DNA of 64,000 nucleotides, taken from positions 299,001 through 363,000 of the forward strand of contig NZ_CP015583.1 in NCBI RefSeq assembly GCF_001941945.1, read 5' to 3'. Below are positions 28,231 through 37,605 of the stretch, in pieces. Numbering within the stretch: the first letter of the stretch is position 1; every line of letters starts with the position of its first letter. The DNA comes from Roseomonas gilardii. Its GTDB lineage: Bacteria; Pseudomonadota; Alphaproteobacteria; Acetobacterales; Acetobacteraceae. A program made the position numbers and the translations under genes. The notes below the pieces were generated by a model. The model was not told the DNA's origin, made no database searches, and saw only the letters and a program-made list of their open reading frames with translations.

Positions 28231-29661
28231 ATGATGATTCCAGCGCCTCCTTCCCGACCCTCTGCCCTGCTGCCCGCCGACGGCCAGGCCAGCCTGCCGC
28301 TGCACGCCATCGGACAGGAAGGGTTGGAAGGCTTCGCCGCCACGCTCGACCTCGCCGCCGCCGCCTTCCTCCGCGCCTCGGGCTTCAAGGCCAAGCCTGG
28401 GCAACTCGCCCTGCTGCCCGGGCCGGACGGGCTTTCCGGTGCCGTGCTGGGCCTGGGCGATGCGCCCGCCGCCCGCGCCGAGCCATGGACCTATGGCGAC
28501 CTGCCCCGGAACCTCCCCGAAGGCACCGTCTGGCACCTGGAAGGCGAAGGCCCCGATCCCGCTGCCGCCACGCTGGGCTGGGGCCTGGGCGCCTATGCCT
28601 ACACCGCCTTCAAGCCGGCGAAGCGCGAGCCCGCCCGCCTCGTCACCCCGCCCGGGGCGGAGGAGGCTGCCAGCACCGCCGCGCTGATCCACTGGGTGCG
28701 CGACCTGATCAACACCCCCGCCGCCGATCTCGGCCCGGCGGAACTCCTCGCCGCCGCCCGCGCCATGGCAGAGGCCGAAGGCGCGAGTTTCGAGGCGATC
28801 GAGGGCGACGCGCTGCGCGAGGGTTTCCCTGCCCTGGCCGCCGTCGGTGGTGGCAGCCCGCGCGCCCCCGGCGTCGGCATCCTGCGCTGGGAAGGTGCCG
28901 CGAACGGCCCGCTCCTCGCCCTGTGCGGCAAGGGCGTCTGCTTCGACACCGGCGGTCTCGACCTCAAGCCCTCCGCCGGCATGCTGCGGATGAAGAAGGA
29001 CATGGGCGGCGCCGCGGTGGTGCTCGGCCTCGCCGCGCGCATCATCCGCGCACGCCTGCCCCTGCGCCTCCTCGTGCTCGTCGGCGCCGTGGAGAACAGC
29101 GTTTCCGGCGAGGCCTTCCGCCCGATGGACGTGCTGCGCACGCGCAAGGGCCTCACCGTCGAGGTCGGCAACACCGATGCGGAAGGCCGCCTCGTGCTCG
29201 CCGACCTGCTGGCCTTCGCCGCCGAGCAATCGCCTGCGCTCATCCTGGATTGCGCAACGCTGACAGGTGCGGCGCGCGTGGCTCTCGGCCCTGACCTGCC
29301 CGCGATTTTCTCCAACGATGATGCACTGGCGCGTGTCGTACAGCACGCCGGCGATGCGCATCACGATGCTGTGTGGCATCTCCCATTGCGGCGTAGTTAC
29401 GATTCGTGGTTGGACAGTACCATTGCAGACCTCAACAACGTCGCCTCGCGGCCCATGGCCGGTGCGGTGATCGCGGCGTTGTTCCTCAACCGCTTCGTGC
29501 CAGCGGCAACGCCCTGGTTGCATGTCGATCTCTACGCCTGGAACGACGCGAACCGTCCCGGGCGCCCGGAGGGGGGAGAAGCACAGGCGCTCCGCGCCTT
29601 GCATGCCGGAATCTCGGAATGGCTTTTCCAACAGAAAAGTGCCGGGGACGAAACGGTATGA
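28231..29661 (+). CDS. Leucyl aminopeptidase family (M17) protein
   Basis: A 476-residue cytosolic metallopeptidase that removes N-terminal residues from peptides. The catalytic C-terminal domain shows KGVCFDTGGLDLKPSAGM near residue 230, DMGGAAVVLG, and the metal motif NTDAEGRLVLADLL near 312. The N-terminal domain is less conserved, as usual. Start ATG 28231 or 28234 cannot be separated. The stretch from about 29235 to 29530 uses more A/T-ending codons than the rest, suggesting a recombined segment, although the frame is intact. It may digest peptides imported by the YejABEF-like system encoded nearby. Confidence 0.9.
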   Translation: MMIPAPPSRPSALLPADGQASLPLHAIGQEGLEGFAATLDLAAAAFLRASGFKAKPGQLALLPGPDGLSGAVLGLGDAPAARAEPWTYGDLPRNLPEGTVWHLEGEGPDPAAATLGWGLGAYAYTAFKPAKREPARLVTPPGAEEAASTAALIHWVRDLINTPAADLGPAELLAAARAMAEAEGASFEAIEGDALREGFPALAAVGGGSPRAPGVGILRWEGAANGPLLALCGKGVCFDTGGLDLKPSAGMLRMKKDMGGAAVVLGLAARIIRARLPLRLLVLVGAVENSVSGEAFRPMDVLRTRKGLTVEVGNTDAEGRLVLADLLAFAAEQSPALILDCATLTGAARVALGPDLPAIFSNDDALARVVQHAGDAHHDAVWHLPLRRSYDSWLDSTIADLNNVASRPMAGAVIAALFLNRFVPAATPWLHVDLYAWNDANRPGRPEGGEAQALRALHAGISEWLFQQKSAGDETV

Positions 29662-29709
29662 CGACATGGCGGTTCCACCAAACGGCATCCAACGCGGCGC
29701 CGTGACAGC

Positions 29710-29749
29710 CAGCCCCGTCCGATGCGGGTTTCGACCCCGTGCGGGGCTG
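29710..29749 (+). promoter_or_regulatory. Hairpin in the leader of the MarR-family gene
   Basis: An outer 8-bp stem cagccccg/cggggctg encloses a 24-base loop with a small gggt-ttcg-accc inner hairpin carrying a TTCG tetraloop. It ends 30 bases before the MarR start. It could be the end of the aminopeptidase transcript or a 5' leader structure; there is no T-run. Confidence 0.35.
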
Positions 29750-29778
29750 CCAGAAGAAGAGAAGGATGGAAAAAACTG

Positions 29779-30189
29779 ATGTCATCGAAGATCAGCGGAG
29801 ATGAGCTCGTAGAGATCCTGCGGGACACCGTGGTCGCGCTGGTTCGTCGTGACGGCCCCGACCTTTCGGCCCGCCAGCTCGGCGTCTTCCTGACCACTTA
29901 TCTCTCCGATGGCCCGCACACCGTGCGCGGACTCGCCGCGACGCTGAACGTGTCCAAGCCGGCGATCACCCGTGCGCTGGACCGTCTGGGCGAGCTCGAC
30001 CTGACCCGCCGCAAGACCGATCCGCAGGATCGTCGCAGCGTGCTGGTGCAGCGCACGCCGAAGGGCACGTCTCTGCTGCGCGAGATGTCGAGCATCATGG
30101 GCGAGGCGACGCGCGGCGAGGCCGGCACCGCCAATGCGGCCAACGAGCCCGTGCCGATGGAGACCCGTCCGCGCCACGTGGCGGTCTGA
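29779..30189 (+). CDS. MarR-family transcriptional regulator
   Basis: A 136-residue winged-helix regulator. The DNA-binding core is TVRGLAATLNVSKPAITRALD followed by the wing LTRRKTDPQDRRSVLVQRT, the MarR hallmark. The N-terminal helix begins SSKISGDELVEIL. The start at 29779 follows AAGGATGG. MarR proteins generally repress genes for efflux, stress or catabolism and release DNA on binding phenolic ligands. The C-terminal tail after residue 115 is short and polar. Its target is not evident; the aminopeptidase upstream is the nearest same-strand gene. Confidence 0.88.
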   Translation: MSSKISGDELVEILRDTVVALVRRDGPDLSARQLGVFLTTYLSDGPHTVRGLAATLNVSKPAITRALDRLGELDLTRRKTDPQDRRSVLVQRTPKGTSLLREMSSIMGEATRGEAGTANAANEPVPMETRPRHVAV

Positions 30190-30211
30190 GGCCAGGCTTC
30201 CCCGCCAGTCC

Positions 30212-30241
30212 GGCGGCCGACGGCATGGCGCCGTCGCCGCC
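30212..30241. terminator. Hairpin between convergent MarR and importer ATPase genes
   Basis: A stem of ggcgg/ccgcc plus cgacgg/ccgtcg with a single bulged C and a seven-base loop. It lies between convergent stops and may end transcripts from both sides. No T-run is present. An imperfect 14-bp direct repeat (30266-30293) follows. Confidence 0.35.
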
Positions 30242-30313
30242 CGCGGCCTTGGGCGTCCCGCCCAGCTCACCTGAACCGGCTCACCCGAACCGGCCAGGCA
30301 TCCTCCCCCGGGA

Positions 30314-31963
30314 TCAATCCGGGGCGAACGAAGCCTGTGCCCCGGCAGAGGTCTCGAAGGCCGCGGCCATCAGCACGCGCGTGTAGTCCTCGCGCGGCGC
30401 CGACATCACCTGCTCCGTCTCGCCGCTCTCCACCACGCGCCCGTCCTTCATCACCAGGATGCGGTGCGCCATGGCCCGCACCACGCGCAGGTCATGGCTG
30501 ATGAAGAGATAGGCGAGCCCATGCCTCGCCTGCAGCTCGCGCAGCAGATCCACCACCTGCGCCTGCACGGAGACGTCGAGCGCGCTGGTCGGCTCGTCCA
30601 GCACCACCAGCTTCGGCCGCAGCACCAGCGCTCGCGCGATGGAAATCCGCTGCCGCTGCCCGCCCGAGAATTCGTGCGGGTAGCGATGCGCCGAACCCGG
30701 ATCGAGCCCGACCTCGCGCAGCACATCCTCCACCCGCGCCTCGCGCTCCGCCCGCGACAGCGCCGGCTCGTGCACCGTCAGCCCCTCGGCCACGATGTCC
30801 ATCACCGTCATGCGCGGCGACAGGCTGCCGAAAGGGTCCTGAAACACCACCTGCATGCTCCGCCGCAGCGGCCGCAGCGCGCGCCGCCCCAGCCCGTCGA
30901 TCCGCTCGCCCTCCAGCCGCACCGTGCCCTCGCCGCGCTCCAGTTGCAGCACGGTCAGCCCCAGCGTCGTCTTGCCGGAGCCGCTCTCCCCCACCACGCC
31001 TAGCGTCTCGCCGCGCCGGATCGCGAGCGAGACCCCGTCCACCGCCCGCACCTCCGCCACCACCCGCCGCATCAGCCCGCGCCGCACGGGGAAGAGCACG
31101 CGGATGTCGCGCGCATCCAGCACCGTCTTCGCCCGGGGACCGACCGGCGCCGGCCCGCCATGCGGCTGCGCGTTCAGCAGCATCCGCGTATAGGGATGCT
31201 GCGGATCGGCGATCACCGAAGCCGCCTCGCCCTGCTCCACCGCCACGCCGTTCTGCATCACCACCACCCGGTCGGCATGGCGCCGCACGATGCCCAGGTC
31301 ATGGGTGATCAGCAGCATCGCCATGCCGCTCTCGCGCTTGAGCTGGTCCAGCAGGTCCAGGATCTGCGCCTGCACCGTCACGTCCAGCGCCGTGGTCGGC
31401 TCGTCCGCGATCAGCAGCTTCGGATCGTTGGCCAGCGCCACCGCGATCATCACGCGCTGCCGCTGCCCGCCCGACAACTGGTGCGGAAAGGCGTCCAGCC
31501 GGTTCTCCAGCGCCGCCAGCCCGGCGCGCCGCAGCAGCCGCCGCACCTCCTCCTGCAAACCTGCGCCACGCAGCGGCCGGTGCAGCGTGATCGCCTCCGC
31601 CACCTGCCGCCCGATGCTGTGCAGCGGGTTCAGCGAGGTCATCGGCTCCTGGAACACCATCCCCGCCACGCCGCCGCGCAGCCGCCGCAACTCGCCCTCC
31701 CGCGCCGACAGCACCTCCACCCCGTCCAGCCTCACCCGGCCCGAGGGGTTGCTTCCCCCCACCGTCAGCAGCCGCAGGCAGGACAGCGCCGTGACGCTCT
31801 TGCCCGACCCGCTTTCCCCCACCAGCGCCACCGTCTCCCCCGGTTGCACGTCGAAGGAGACGCCATGCACCACCGGCGCCCCGCGGAAGGCGACCTGGAG
31901 GTTCTCCACCGCCAGCACAGGCTCGCTCGCAGCCTCCCTCATGGCCATCAGCCCCGCCCTCAT
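30314..31963 (-). CDS. yejF: ABC transporter double ATP-binding protein, YejF type
   Basis: A 549-residue fusion of two ABC ATPase domains. Domain 1 (about 15-270) has GESGSGKS, QLSGGQRQRV and [12 protein letters not shown]; domain 2 (about 290-535) has GESGSGKT, EFSGGQRQRI and [12 protein letters not shown]. The layout matches YejF, the ATPase of a peptide importer also used by microcin C and antimicrobial peptides. The ATG at 31963 overlaps the stop of yejE (ATGA); starts at 31948 or 31942 are possible. It is the last gene of the operon. Confidence 0.9.
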   Translation of the reverse strand: MRAGLMAMREAASEPVLAVENLQVAFRGAPVVHGVSFDVQPGETVALVGESGSGKSVTALSCLRLLTVGGSNPSGRVRLDGVEVLSAREGELRRLRGGVAGMVFQEPMTSLNPLHSIGRQVAEAITLHRPLRGAGLQEEVRRLLRRAGLAALENRLDAFPHQLSGGQRQRVMIAVALANDPKLLIADEPTTALDVTVQAQILDLLDQLKRESGMAMLLITHDLGIVRRHADRVVVMQNGVAVEQGEAASVIADPQHPYTRMLLNAQPHGGPAPVGPRAKTVLDARDIRVLFPVRRGLMRRVVAEVRAVDGVSLAIRRGETLGVVGESGSGKTTLGLTVLQLERGEGTVRLEGERIDGLGRRALRPLRRSMQVVFQDPFGSLSPRMTVMDIVAEGLTVHEPALSRAEREARVEDVLREVGLDPGSAHRYPHEFSGGQRQRISIARALVLRPKLVVLDEPTSALDVSVQAQVVDLLRELQARHGLAYLFISHDLRVVRAMAHRILVMKDGRVVESGETEQVMSAPREDYTRVLMAAAFETSAGAQASFAPD

Positions 31964-32991
31964 CCGCGACCCCCCGGCAGCTTGCGCGGATCGAAGGCGT
32001 CGCGCACCGCCTCGCCGATGAAGATCAGCAGCGTCAGCGTGCCTCCCAGCACGGCAAAGGCCGTCGCCCCCAGCCAGGGCGCCTGGAGGTTGTTCTTCGC
32101 CTGCGCCACCAGTTCTCCCAGCGAGGGCGAGCCGGGCGGCAGGCCGAAGCCCAGGAAGTCCAGGCTCGCCAGCACCGTGACGCTTCCCGACAGGATGAAG
32201 GGCAGCAGCGTCAGCGTCGCCACCATCGCATTGGGCAGGATATGCCGCGCCATCACCCGCGCATCCGACACGCCCAGCGCCTTTGCCGCCCGCACATAGT
32301 CCAGGTTCCGCCCGCGCAGGAACTCCGCCCGCACCACCCCGGTCAGGCTCATCCAGGAGAAGAGCAGCAGGAAGGCCAGCAGCGTCCAGAACCCCGGCTC
32401 GATCACCGAGGACAGGATGATCAGCAGGAAAAGCTGCGGCATCCCCGACCACACCTCGATGAAGCGCTGGAAGCCCAGATCCACCCAGCCACCGTAATAG
32501 CCCTGCACGGCCCCCGCCGCGACGCCGATCGCCGAGGCCGCAAAGGTCAGCGCGAAGCCGAACAGCACCGAGATCCGGAACCCCCAGACCACCCGCGCCA
32601 GCACGTCCCGTGCCTGGTCGTCCGTCCCCAGCCAGTGCCGCGCATCGGGCGGGGAGGGCGCCGGCCGCCCCAGGTCCCGCACCACCGTGTCGTAGCGGTA
32701 CGGTACCAGCGGCCACACCGCCCAGCCGCGCTTCGCCACCTCCGCCGACAGCACCGGGTCGTGCCAGTCCGCGTCGGTCGGGAACCCGTCCGGCAGGATG
32801 TCGCTCTCGGCATAATCCGTGACCACCGGGAAGAACCACCGCCCCTCCACCCGCGCCACGATCGGCCGGTCGTTCGCCAGCACCTCGGCGAAGAGCGTCA
32901 CCAGGAAGATCGCCCCGAACAGCCAGAGCGAGACATAGCCCCGCCGGTTGGCCCGGAAATTCGCCCAGCGGCGCCGGTTCAGGGGACTCAT
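31960..32991 (-). CDS. yejE: Peptide ABC transporter permease, YejE type
   Basis: A 343-residue permease. It starts MSPLNRRRWANFRANRRGY, characteristic of YejE, followed by a helix and a long periplasmic loop before HWLGTDDQARDVLARV. The EAA loop is AKALGVSDARVMARHILPNA. It pairs with YejB to form the channel. Repeat copy E separates it from yejB, so the operon has a 346-base gap here while the other junctions overlap or are ten bases long. Confidence 0.9.
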   Translation of the reverse strand: MSPLNRRRWANFRANRRGYVSLWLFGAIFLVTLFAEVLANDRPIVARVEGRWFFPVVTDYAESDILPDGFPTDADWHDPVLSAEVAKRGWAVWPLVPYRYDTVVRDLGRPAPSPPDARHWLGTDDQARDVLARVVWGFRISVLFGFALTFAASAIGVAAGAVQGYYGGWVDLGFQRFIEVWSGMPQLFLLIILSSVIEPGFWTLLAFLLLFSWMSLTGVVRAEFLRGRNLDYVRAAKALGVSDARVMARHILPNAMVATLTLLPFILSGSVTVLASLDFLGFGLPPGSPSLGELVAQAKNNLQAPWLGATAFAVLGGTLTLLIFIGEAVRDAFDPRKLPGGRG

Positions 32992-33011
32992 CCGGGGCGG
33001 CGCTCCGTGGT

Positions 33012-33322
33012 CGGGGCGAGGCTCCGCCTCCCCCCGAACCCCCCTCCGTTCAGGGAGGCAGTGCCTCCCCGAAACCCCGCCTGGAGTTGGCTCCGTGTGG
33101 CCACCACCAGCGCGGCATCCGATCCCGCACGGTCGGCGGAAACAGCGGGCGCCGGAAAAGAATCCAGCCCGGCATCAGCCCGCGCGGCGTCGTTCCTCGC
33201 CGGAGGGCATGGCCCTCCGGCGCACATCCCCTGGCCGAAAGAGCCAGCGAAGGGGAGGTCCAGGACCCTCAGGGTCCTGGCGGATGGGGGGTACGGGGGG
33301 AAGGCGGAGCCTTGCCCCCGGG
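33012..33322 (+). repeat. Dispersed hairpin-chain repeat, copy E
   Basis: A full-length copy between yejE and yejB. Stem 2 (33050-33072) has changed to tcagggaggc/gcctccccga; stem 3 (33198-33222) reads cgccggagggc/gccctccggcg, a paired A-T to G-C change relative to other copies. Stem 4 (33260-33280) is ccaggaccc/gggtcctgg, fully Watson-Crick. The element runs opposite to the operon's transcription. Confidence 0.85.
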
Positions 33323-33337
33323 CCAAGGGAGCAGCCC

Positions 33338-34435
33338 TCAACGCCGTGCCTCGAAATCGATCCGCGGGTCCACGAGGGTATAGGCGAAGTCGCCGATGAT
33401 CTGCATGACGAGGCCGAGCAGGGTGAAAATGTAGAGCGTGCCGAACATCACCGGGTAGTCCCGCCGGATCGCGGATTCGAAGCCGAGCAGGCCGAGCCCG
33501 TCGAGCGAGAAGACGATCTCCACCAGCAGCGCACCGGTGAAGAGGATGCCGATGAAGGCCGAGGGGAAGCCCGCGATGATCAGCAGCATGGCGTTGCGGA
33601 AGACATGGCCATAGAGCACGCGCTGTTCGCCCGCTCCCTTGGCCCGGGCCGTCAGCACGTACTGCTTGCCGATCTCGTCCATGAAGGAGTTCTTGGTCAG
33701 CATCACCAACCCGGCGAAGCCGCCCACCACCAGCGCCACGGTCGGCAGCACCATGTGCCAGGCATAGTCCAGCGCGCGCTCCCAGAAGGGCCAGTTCTCC
33801 GATCCCGAGGACACCAGCCCGCGCAGCGGGAACCATTGCAGGAACGACCCCCCGGCGAAGACCACGACCAGCAGAATGGCGAAGAGGAATCCGGGGATGG
33901 CATAGCCCACCAGCACCACGCCCGAGGTCCAGGCATCGAAGGCCGTCCCGTCCCGCACCGCCTTGCGGATGCCGAGGGGGATGGAGACGAGATAGATGAT
34001 CAGCGTGGACCACAGCCCGAGGCTCACCGAGACCGGCAGCCGCTCCCCGATCAGCTCGATCACCGGCCGCCCGCGGAACAGGCTCTGCCCGAAATCGAAG
34101 CGCAGGTAGTCCTTCAGCATCGCCAGGAACCGCTCCGGCGCCGGCTTGTCGAAGCCGAAGGCCTTCTCGATATCCCGCACCACCGCCGGGTCCAGCCCCC
34201 GCGCGCCGCGATAGCCCGACCCTTCACCACCTTGCGGCTGGGCCGGCCGCACCTCCGCATTCCCGCCGCCCTCGGTCAGCCGCCCGATGGCGCCGCCACC
34301 GCCGCGCTTCAGCTCGGCGATCATCTGTTCCACCGGCCCGCCCGGGGCGAACTGCACCACGGCGAAGTTGATCAGGATGATCCCGAACAGCGTCGGGATC
34401 ACCAGGATCAGCCGCCGGAGAAGATAGGCCGCCAC
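33338..34435 (-). CDS. yejB: Peptide ABC transporter permease, YejB type
   Basis: A 365-residue permease with six helices. The start [22 protein letters not shown] and the adjacent [21 protein letters not shown] are specific to the YejB branch of binding-protein permeases. A polar insertion (about residues 45-75) precedes [22 protein letters not shown]. The EAA loop is [19 protein letters not shown]. It begins ten bases after the yejA stop. It forms the membrane channel with YejE. Confidence 0.9.
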   Translation of the reverse strand: MAAYLLRRLILVIPTLFGIILINFAVVQFAPGGPVEQMIAELKRGGGGAIGRLTEGGGNAEVRPAQPQGGEGSGYRGARGLDPAVVRDIEKAFGFDKPAPERFLAMLKDYLRFDFGQSLFRGRPVIELIGERLPVSVSLGLWSTLIIYLVSIPLGIRKAVRDGTAFDAWTSGVVLVGYAIPGFLFAILLVVVFAGGSFLQWFPLRGLVSSGSENWPFWERALDYAWHMVLPTVALVVGGFAGLVMLTKNSFMDEIGKQYVLTARAKGAGEQRVLYGHVFRNAMLLIIAGFPSAFIGILFTGALLVEIVFSLDGLGLLGFESAIRRDYPVMFGTLYIFTLLGLVMQIIGDFAYTLVDPRIDFEARR

Positions 34436-34445
34436 GCGCCGCCCC

Positions 34446-36341
34446 TCAGGCCGGAGAGCGCCGCGCCTCGGACAGCGCCCGCTCCCGCGCGGGATCGATC
34501 CACCAGCCCTCGAAGCCGATATTGGTGCGCGGGTTGCGCGGCGGCCGCCCGAACTTGTCCCACCACGCGATGCGGAACGTGTCGCTGAAATACTGCGGCA
34601 CCGCGTAGAAGTTCCACAGCAGCACCCGGTCCAGCGCGTGGGTGCGCACCACCAGCTCCTTCCGGTCCGGCGCGTTCACCACCAGCTCCACCAGCGCATC
34701 CACCGCCGGGTCGGCGATGCCCAGCGTGTTGCGGCTGCCATTCTGCTTCGCCGCGGCGCTGCCCCAGAAGTCACGCTGCTCGTTGCCCGGCGAATTGCTC
34801 TGCCCGAACAGCTCCACCGTCATGTCATAGTCGAAATTGTCCATCCGCACCTGGTACTGCGCCAGGTCGATGGTCCGCACATTCGCCTCCACGCCCAGCC
34901 GCTGCAGCGACTGCGCATAGGGCAGGGCGATGCGCTCGAAGCTGGCATCGCTCAGCAGGATCTCGAAGCTCAGCCGCTGCCCCTGCGCGTTCACCATCTG
35001 CCGGTCGCGCACCACCCAGCCCGCCTGCCGCAGCAGCTCCAGCGCGCGGCGCTGGTTGTCGCGGTTGTTGCCGCTGCCATCCGTCACCGGCAGCTTGAAG
35101 GGCTGCGTGAACAGCTCCGCCGGCAGCCTGTCGCGATAGGGCTGCAGGATCTCCAGCTCCCGCCCCTCCGGCACACCGGAGGAGGCGAGCTCGGTGTTGT
35201 TGAAATAGGAATAGGCGCGCTTGTAGGAGTTGTAGAACAGGTTGGCGTTCATCCACTCGAAATCGAAGACCAGCCCCAGCGCCTCGCGCGTCCGCCGGTC
35301 GGCGAAGACCGGCCGCCGCAGGTTCATGGCGAAGCACTGCATCCCCACCGGCATCTCGTGGTGCAGCTCGTCCCGCTTCACCAGCCCGCGCTGCACGGCG
35401 GGGAAGTCATAGGAGGTGGCCCAGGAACGCGCGATGTTCTCCTGCCGGAAATCGATCTGCCCCGCCTTGAACCCTTCGAAGGCCACGGTCGGGTCGCGGA
35501 AATACTCGAAGCGCTGGGTGTCGAAGTTCTGCAGGCCCTTCATGGTCGGCAGGTCGCGCGCCCAGTAATCCTTCACCCGCGACAGCACCATGCTGCGCCC
35601 GGCCTCGAAGCGCTCGACCTTGTACGGGCCGGAGCCCAGCGGCACCTCCAGCGAGGGCTGCGCGAAATCCCGCCCCTCCCACCAGTGCTTCGGCAGCACC
35701 GGCATCTGTCCGATGATCAGCGGCAGCTCGCGGTTGTCGGCGTTGCGGAAGCGGAAGACGACGCGCTGGTCGCCCTCGGCCACCGCCTCCGCCACATCGG
35801 CCCAGTAGGCGCGGAAGCGCGGATGCCCTTTCTCCATGATGGTGGCGAAGGTCCAGGCCACGTCCGTTGCCGTCAGCGGCTTGCCGTCATGCCAGCGCGC
35901 GCCGTCCCGCAGGTCGAACGCCACCCAGCGGTTGTCCGCCGGCAGCTCCACGCTCCGCGCCAGATGCGCGTAACCGCTGCTTTCCTCGTCGCCGCTCGGC
36001 ACCAGCAGCGTCTCGAAGAGCAGTCCGATCCCCACCGCCGCCGTGCCGCGCAGGATGAAGGGGTTGAAGGAATCATAGGAACCCAGCGCCGTCCGTACCA
36101 CCTCGCCGCCCTTCGGCGCCTCGGGGTTCACCCAGGGCCAGTGCGTGAAATCCGGCGGCAGGGCGGGATCGCCCAGCAGCGACAGCGCATGGACCCGCCG
36201 CGTGGCCGCGCCCCCAGCGCTTCCAGCCTGGGCATCTGGCCGGGTACTCGACTGGGCAAGGGCGGAGCGTGACCCCAGCGCCGGCAGGGCGGCGGCCCAA
36301 GGGGTGACTAAGGAGGCGGCGAGCAGGTTTCGGCGAAACAT
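34446..36341 (-). CDS. yejA: Peptide ABC transporter solute-binding protein, YejA type
   Basis: A 631-residue periplasmic protein. The signal sequence ([21 protein letters not shown], cleaved after ALA) is followed by [15 protein letters not shown] and YVNPEAPKG-like sequence [13 protein letters not shown], the YejA signature. Later [20 protein letters not shown] and [17 protein letters not shown]-type segments match the family. It captures peptides for YejB/YejE/YejF. Family length is about 600-630. The start at 36341 is placed by the signal peptide; the frame remains open further upstream without homology. Confidence 0.92.
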   Translation of the reverse strand: MFRRNLLAASLVTPWAAALPALGSRSALAQSSTRPDAQAGSAGGAATRRVHALSLLGDPALPPDFTHWPWVNPEAPKGGEVVRTALGSYDSFNPFILRGTAAVGIGLLFETLLVPSGDEESSGYAHLARSVELPADNRWVAFDLRDGARWHDGKPLTATDVAWTFATIMEKGHPRFRAYWADVAEAVAEGDQRVVFRFRNADNRELPLIIGQMPVLPKHWWEGRDFAQPSLEVPLGSGPYKVERFEAGRSMVLSRVKDYWARDLPTMKGLQNFDTQRFEYFRDPTVAFEGFKAGQIDFRQENIARSWATSYDFPAVQRGLVKRDELHHEMPVGMQCFAMNLRRPVFADRRTREALGLVFDFEWMNANLFYNSYKRAYSYFNNTELASSGVPEGRELEILQPYRDRLPAELFTQPFKLPVTDGSGNNRDNQRRALELLRQAGWVVRDRQMVNAQGQRLSFEILLSDASFERIALPYAQSLQRLGVEANVRTIDLAQYQVRMDNFDYDMTVELFGQSNSPGNEQRDFWGSAAAKQNGSRNTLGIADPAVDALVELVVNAPDRKELVVRTHALDRVLLWNFYAVPQYFSDTFRIAWWDKFGRPPRNPRTNIGFEGWWIDPARERALSEARRSPA

Positions 36342-36573
36342 CGGCCGAGGATGGGGCTTTCCCGCTCCGCCCTCAACCACCTCGCAGCGGCCTGCGCGCA
36401 ACGGATTGTCGCGGCTCCGGTCGCGAAGGGGGAAATTCATCCACTCCCGAAACCGCATACCGCACTGCGGTGTTCCTTCCGGCGTGGCAACGCCCGTCAG
36501 GGGCATGCCGTGACAGCCCGCCGACCCCCGAAACGCTGCCCATCGCGGGCGGAAAAATCCCGAGGAGTGCCCG

Positions 36574-36756
36574 ATGTCCGAGGAACAGCCTGGCCAGAAG
36601 CGCGGCCTGAGCGGTGCCATGAAGAATAGCAGCCAGATGCTCCGCAACGGGCTGAACCGCCTGCGCCGCTCGCCGGACGAGCTCCTGGCCCATCTCGACG
36701 CGAAGGCGAGGAAGGCAATGGAACGCCTGCGCACCCGCCGCCGCTGGGAAGCCTGA
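36574..36756 (+). CDS. Small basic protein of unknown function
   Basis: A 60-residue open frame with a GAGGAG ribosome site eight bases ahead of ATG. The product is strongly basic and predicted helical (SSQMLRNGLNRLRRSPDELL, then a charged DAKARKAMERLRTRRRW tail). It is not recognised as any family. It lies divergent from yejA and convergent with the phosphatase gene. Coding is supported by the ribosome site and amphipathic pattern, not by homology. Confidence 0.55.
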   Translation: MSEEQPGQKRGLSGAMKNSSQMLRNGLNRLRRSPDELLAHLDAKARKAMERLRTRRRWEA

Positions 36757-36798
36757 CGCAGCCGTCTCCGGCCCCGTTCCGGGGCCAGCGCCGCCCCG

Positions 36799-37605
36799 TC
36801 AGCCGGGCGGCGAACCCAGGATGCCTCCGGCCTGCGCCAGCAGCGCCGGGTCGCCCACGGCGATCACCGTGCCGTCGCCCTCCAGCGTCAGGGGCCGCCC
36901 CTTCCAGTCGGTCACACGCCCGCCGGCGCCCTCCACGATGGGCACCAGCGCCGCCCAGTCCCAGGGCTTCATCGTGGAATCCACCACCACGTCGATCAGC
37001 CCCAGCGCCAGCAGCCCATAGCTGTAGCAATCCCCGCCCCAGCTCACCCGCCGCACCGCATCGCAGAGCGCATCCCGCGCTCCGTATTCCTCCGGCCGGA
37101 AGATCGTGGGACTGGTCATCGCCAGCTCCGCCGCCGACAGCTCCGGACAGGCCCGGCACCCCACCGTCCCGCCGAAGCCCCCACGGAACTCGGTCCGCCG
37201 CCCGGCAACACCCGTCCAGCGTTCCCCCGTCGCCGGCTGGTCGATCACCCCGAGCACCGGCCGGCCCCGGTGCAGCAGCCCGATCAGAGTACCGAAGAGC
37301 GGCCGTCCGGTGACGAAGGCCCGCGTCCCGTCGATCGGGTCCAGCACCCAGACCCATTCCGCCTCGGGCCGCACGGAGCCATGCTCCTCCCCGATCACCC
37401 CATGCTCCGGGAAAGCGGTCAGGAGATGCTCGCGCAGCACCAGCTCCGCCTGCCGGTCCGCCTCGGTCACCGGGCTGGCATCGCCCTTGGCCTCCACCAG
37501 CAGCGCCGAGCGGAAGAGCGGCCGGATCACCGTCCCCGCCAGATCCGCCCCCGCCTGGGCGGCCGCCACGAAGCCCTCGGGAACGGCCTGCGGCTCCGCC
37601 GTCAT
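36799..37605 (-). CDS. Inositol-monophosphatase-family phosphatase, histidinol-phosphatase (HisN)-like
   Basis: A 268-residue Mg-dependent phosphatase. Metal-site motifs are DASPVTEADRQAE, GEEHG, VLDPIDGTRAF (near residue 83) and the C-terminal KPWDWAALVPIVEGAGG. Alphaproteobacterial HisN, which dephosphorylates histidinol phosphate, has this form; inositol monophosphatase or CysQ-like activity cannot be excluded. The ATG at 37605 overlaps the stop of the cytochrome c gene (ATGA), an unexpected pairing. Confidence 0.85.
   Translation of the reverse strand: MTAEPQAVPEGFVAAAQAGADLAGTVIRPLFRSALLVEAKGDASPVTEADRQAELVLREHLLTAFPEHGVIGEEHGSVRPEAEWVWVLDPIDGTRAFVTGRPLFGTLIGLLHRGRPVLGVIDQPATGERWTGVAGRRTEFRGGFGGTVGCRACPELSAAELAMTSPTIFRPEEYGARDALCDAVRRVSWGGDCYSYGLLALGLIDVVVDSTMKPWDWAALVPIVEGAGGRVTDWKGRPLTLEGDGTVIAVGDPALLAQAGGILGSPPG

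Noticed and set aside
31964-32839. Upstream extension of the yejF reading frame
   Set aside because: Overlaps yejE, whose motifs are clear, and the extension has no family similarity. The ATGA junction at 31963 is a better start.
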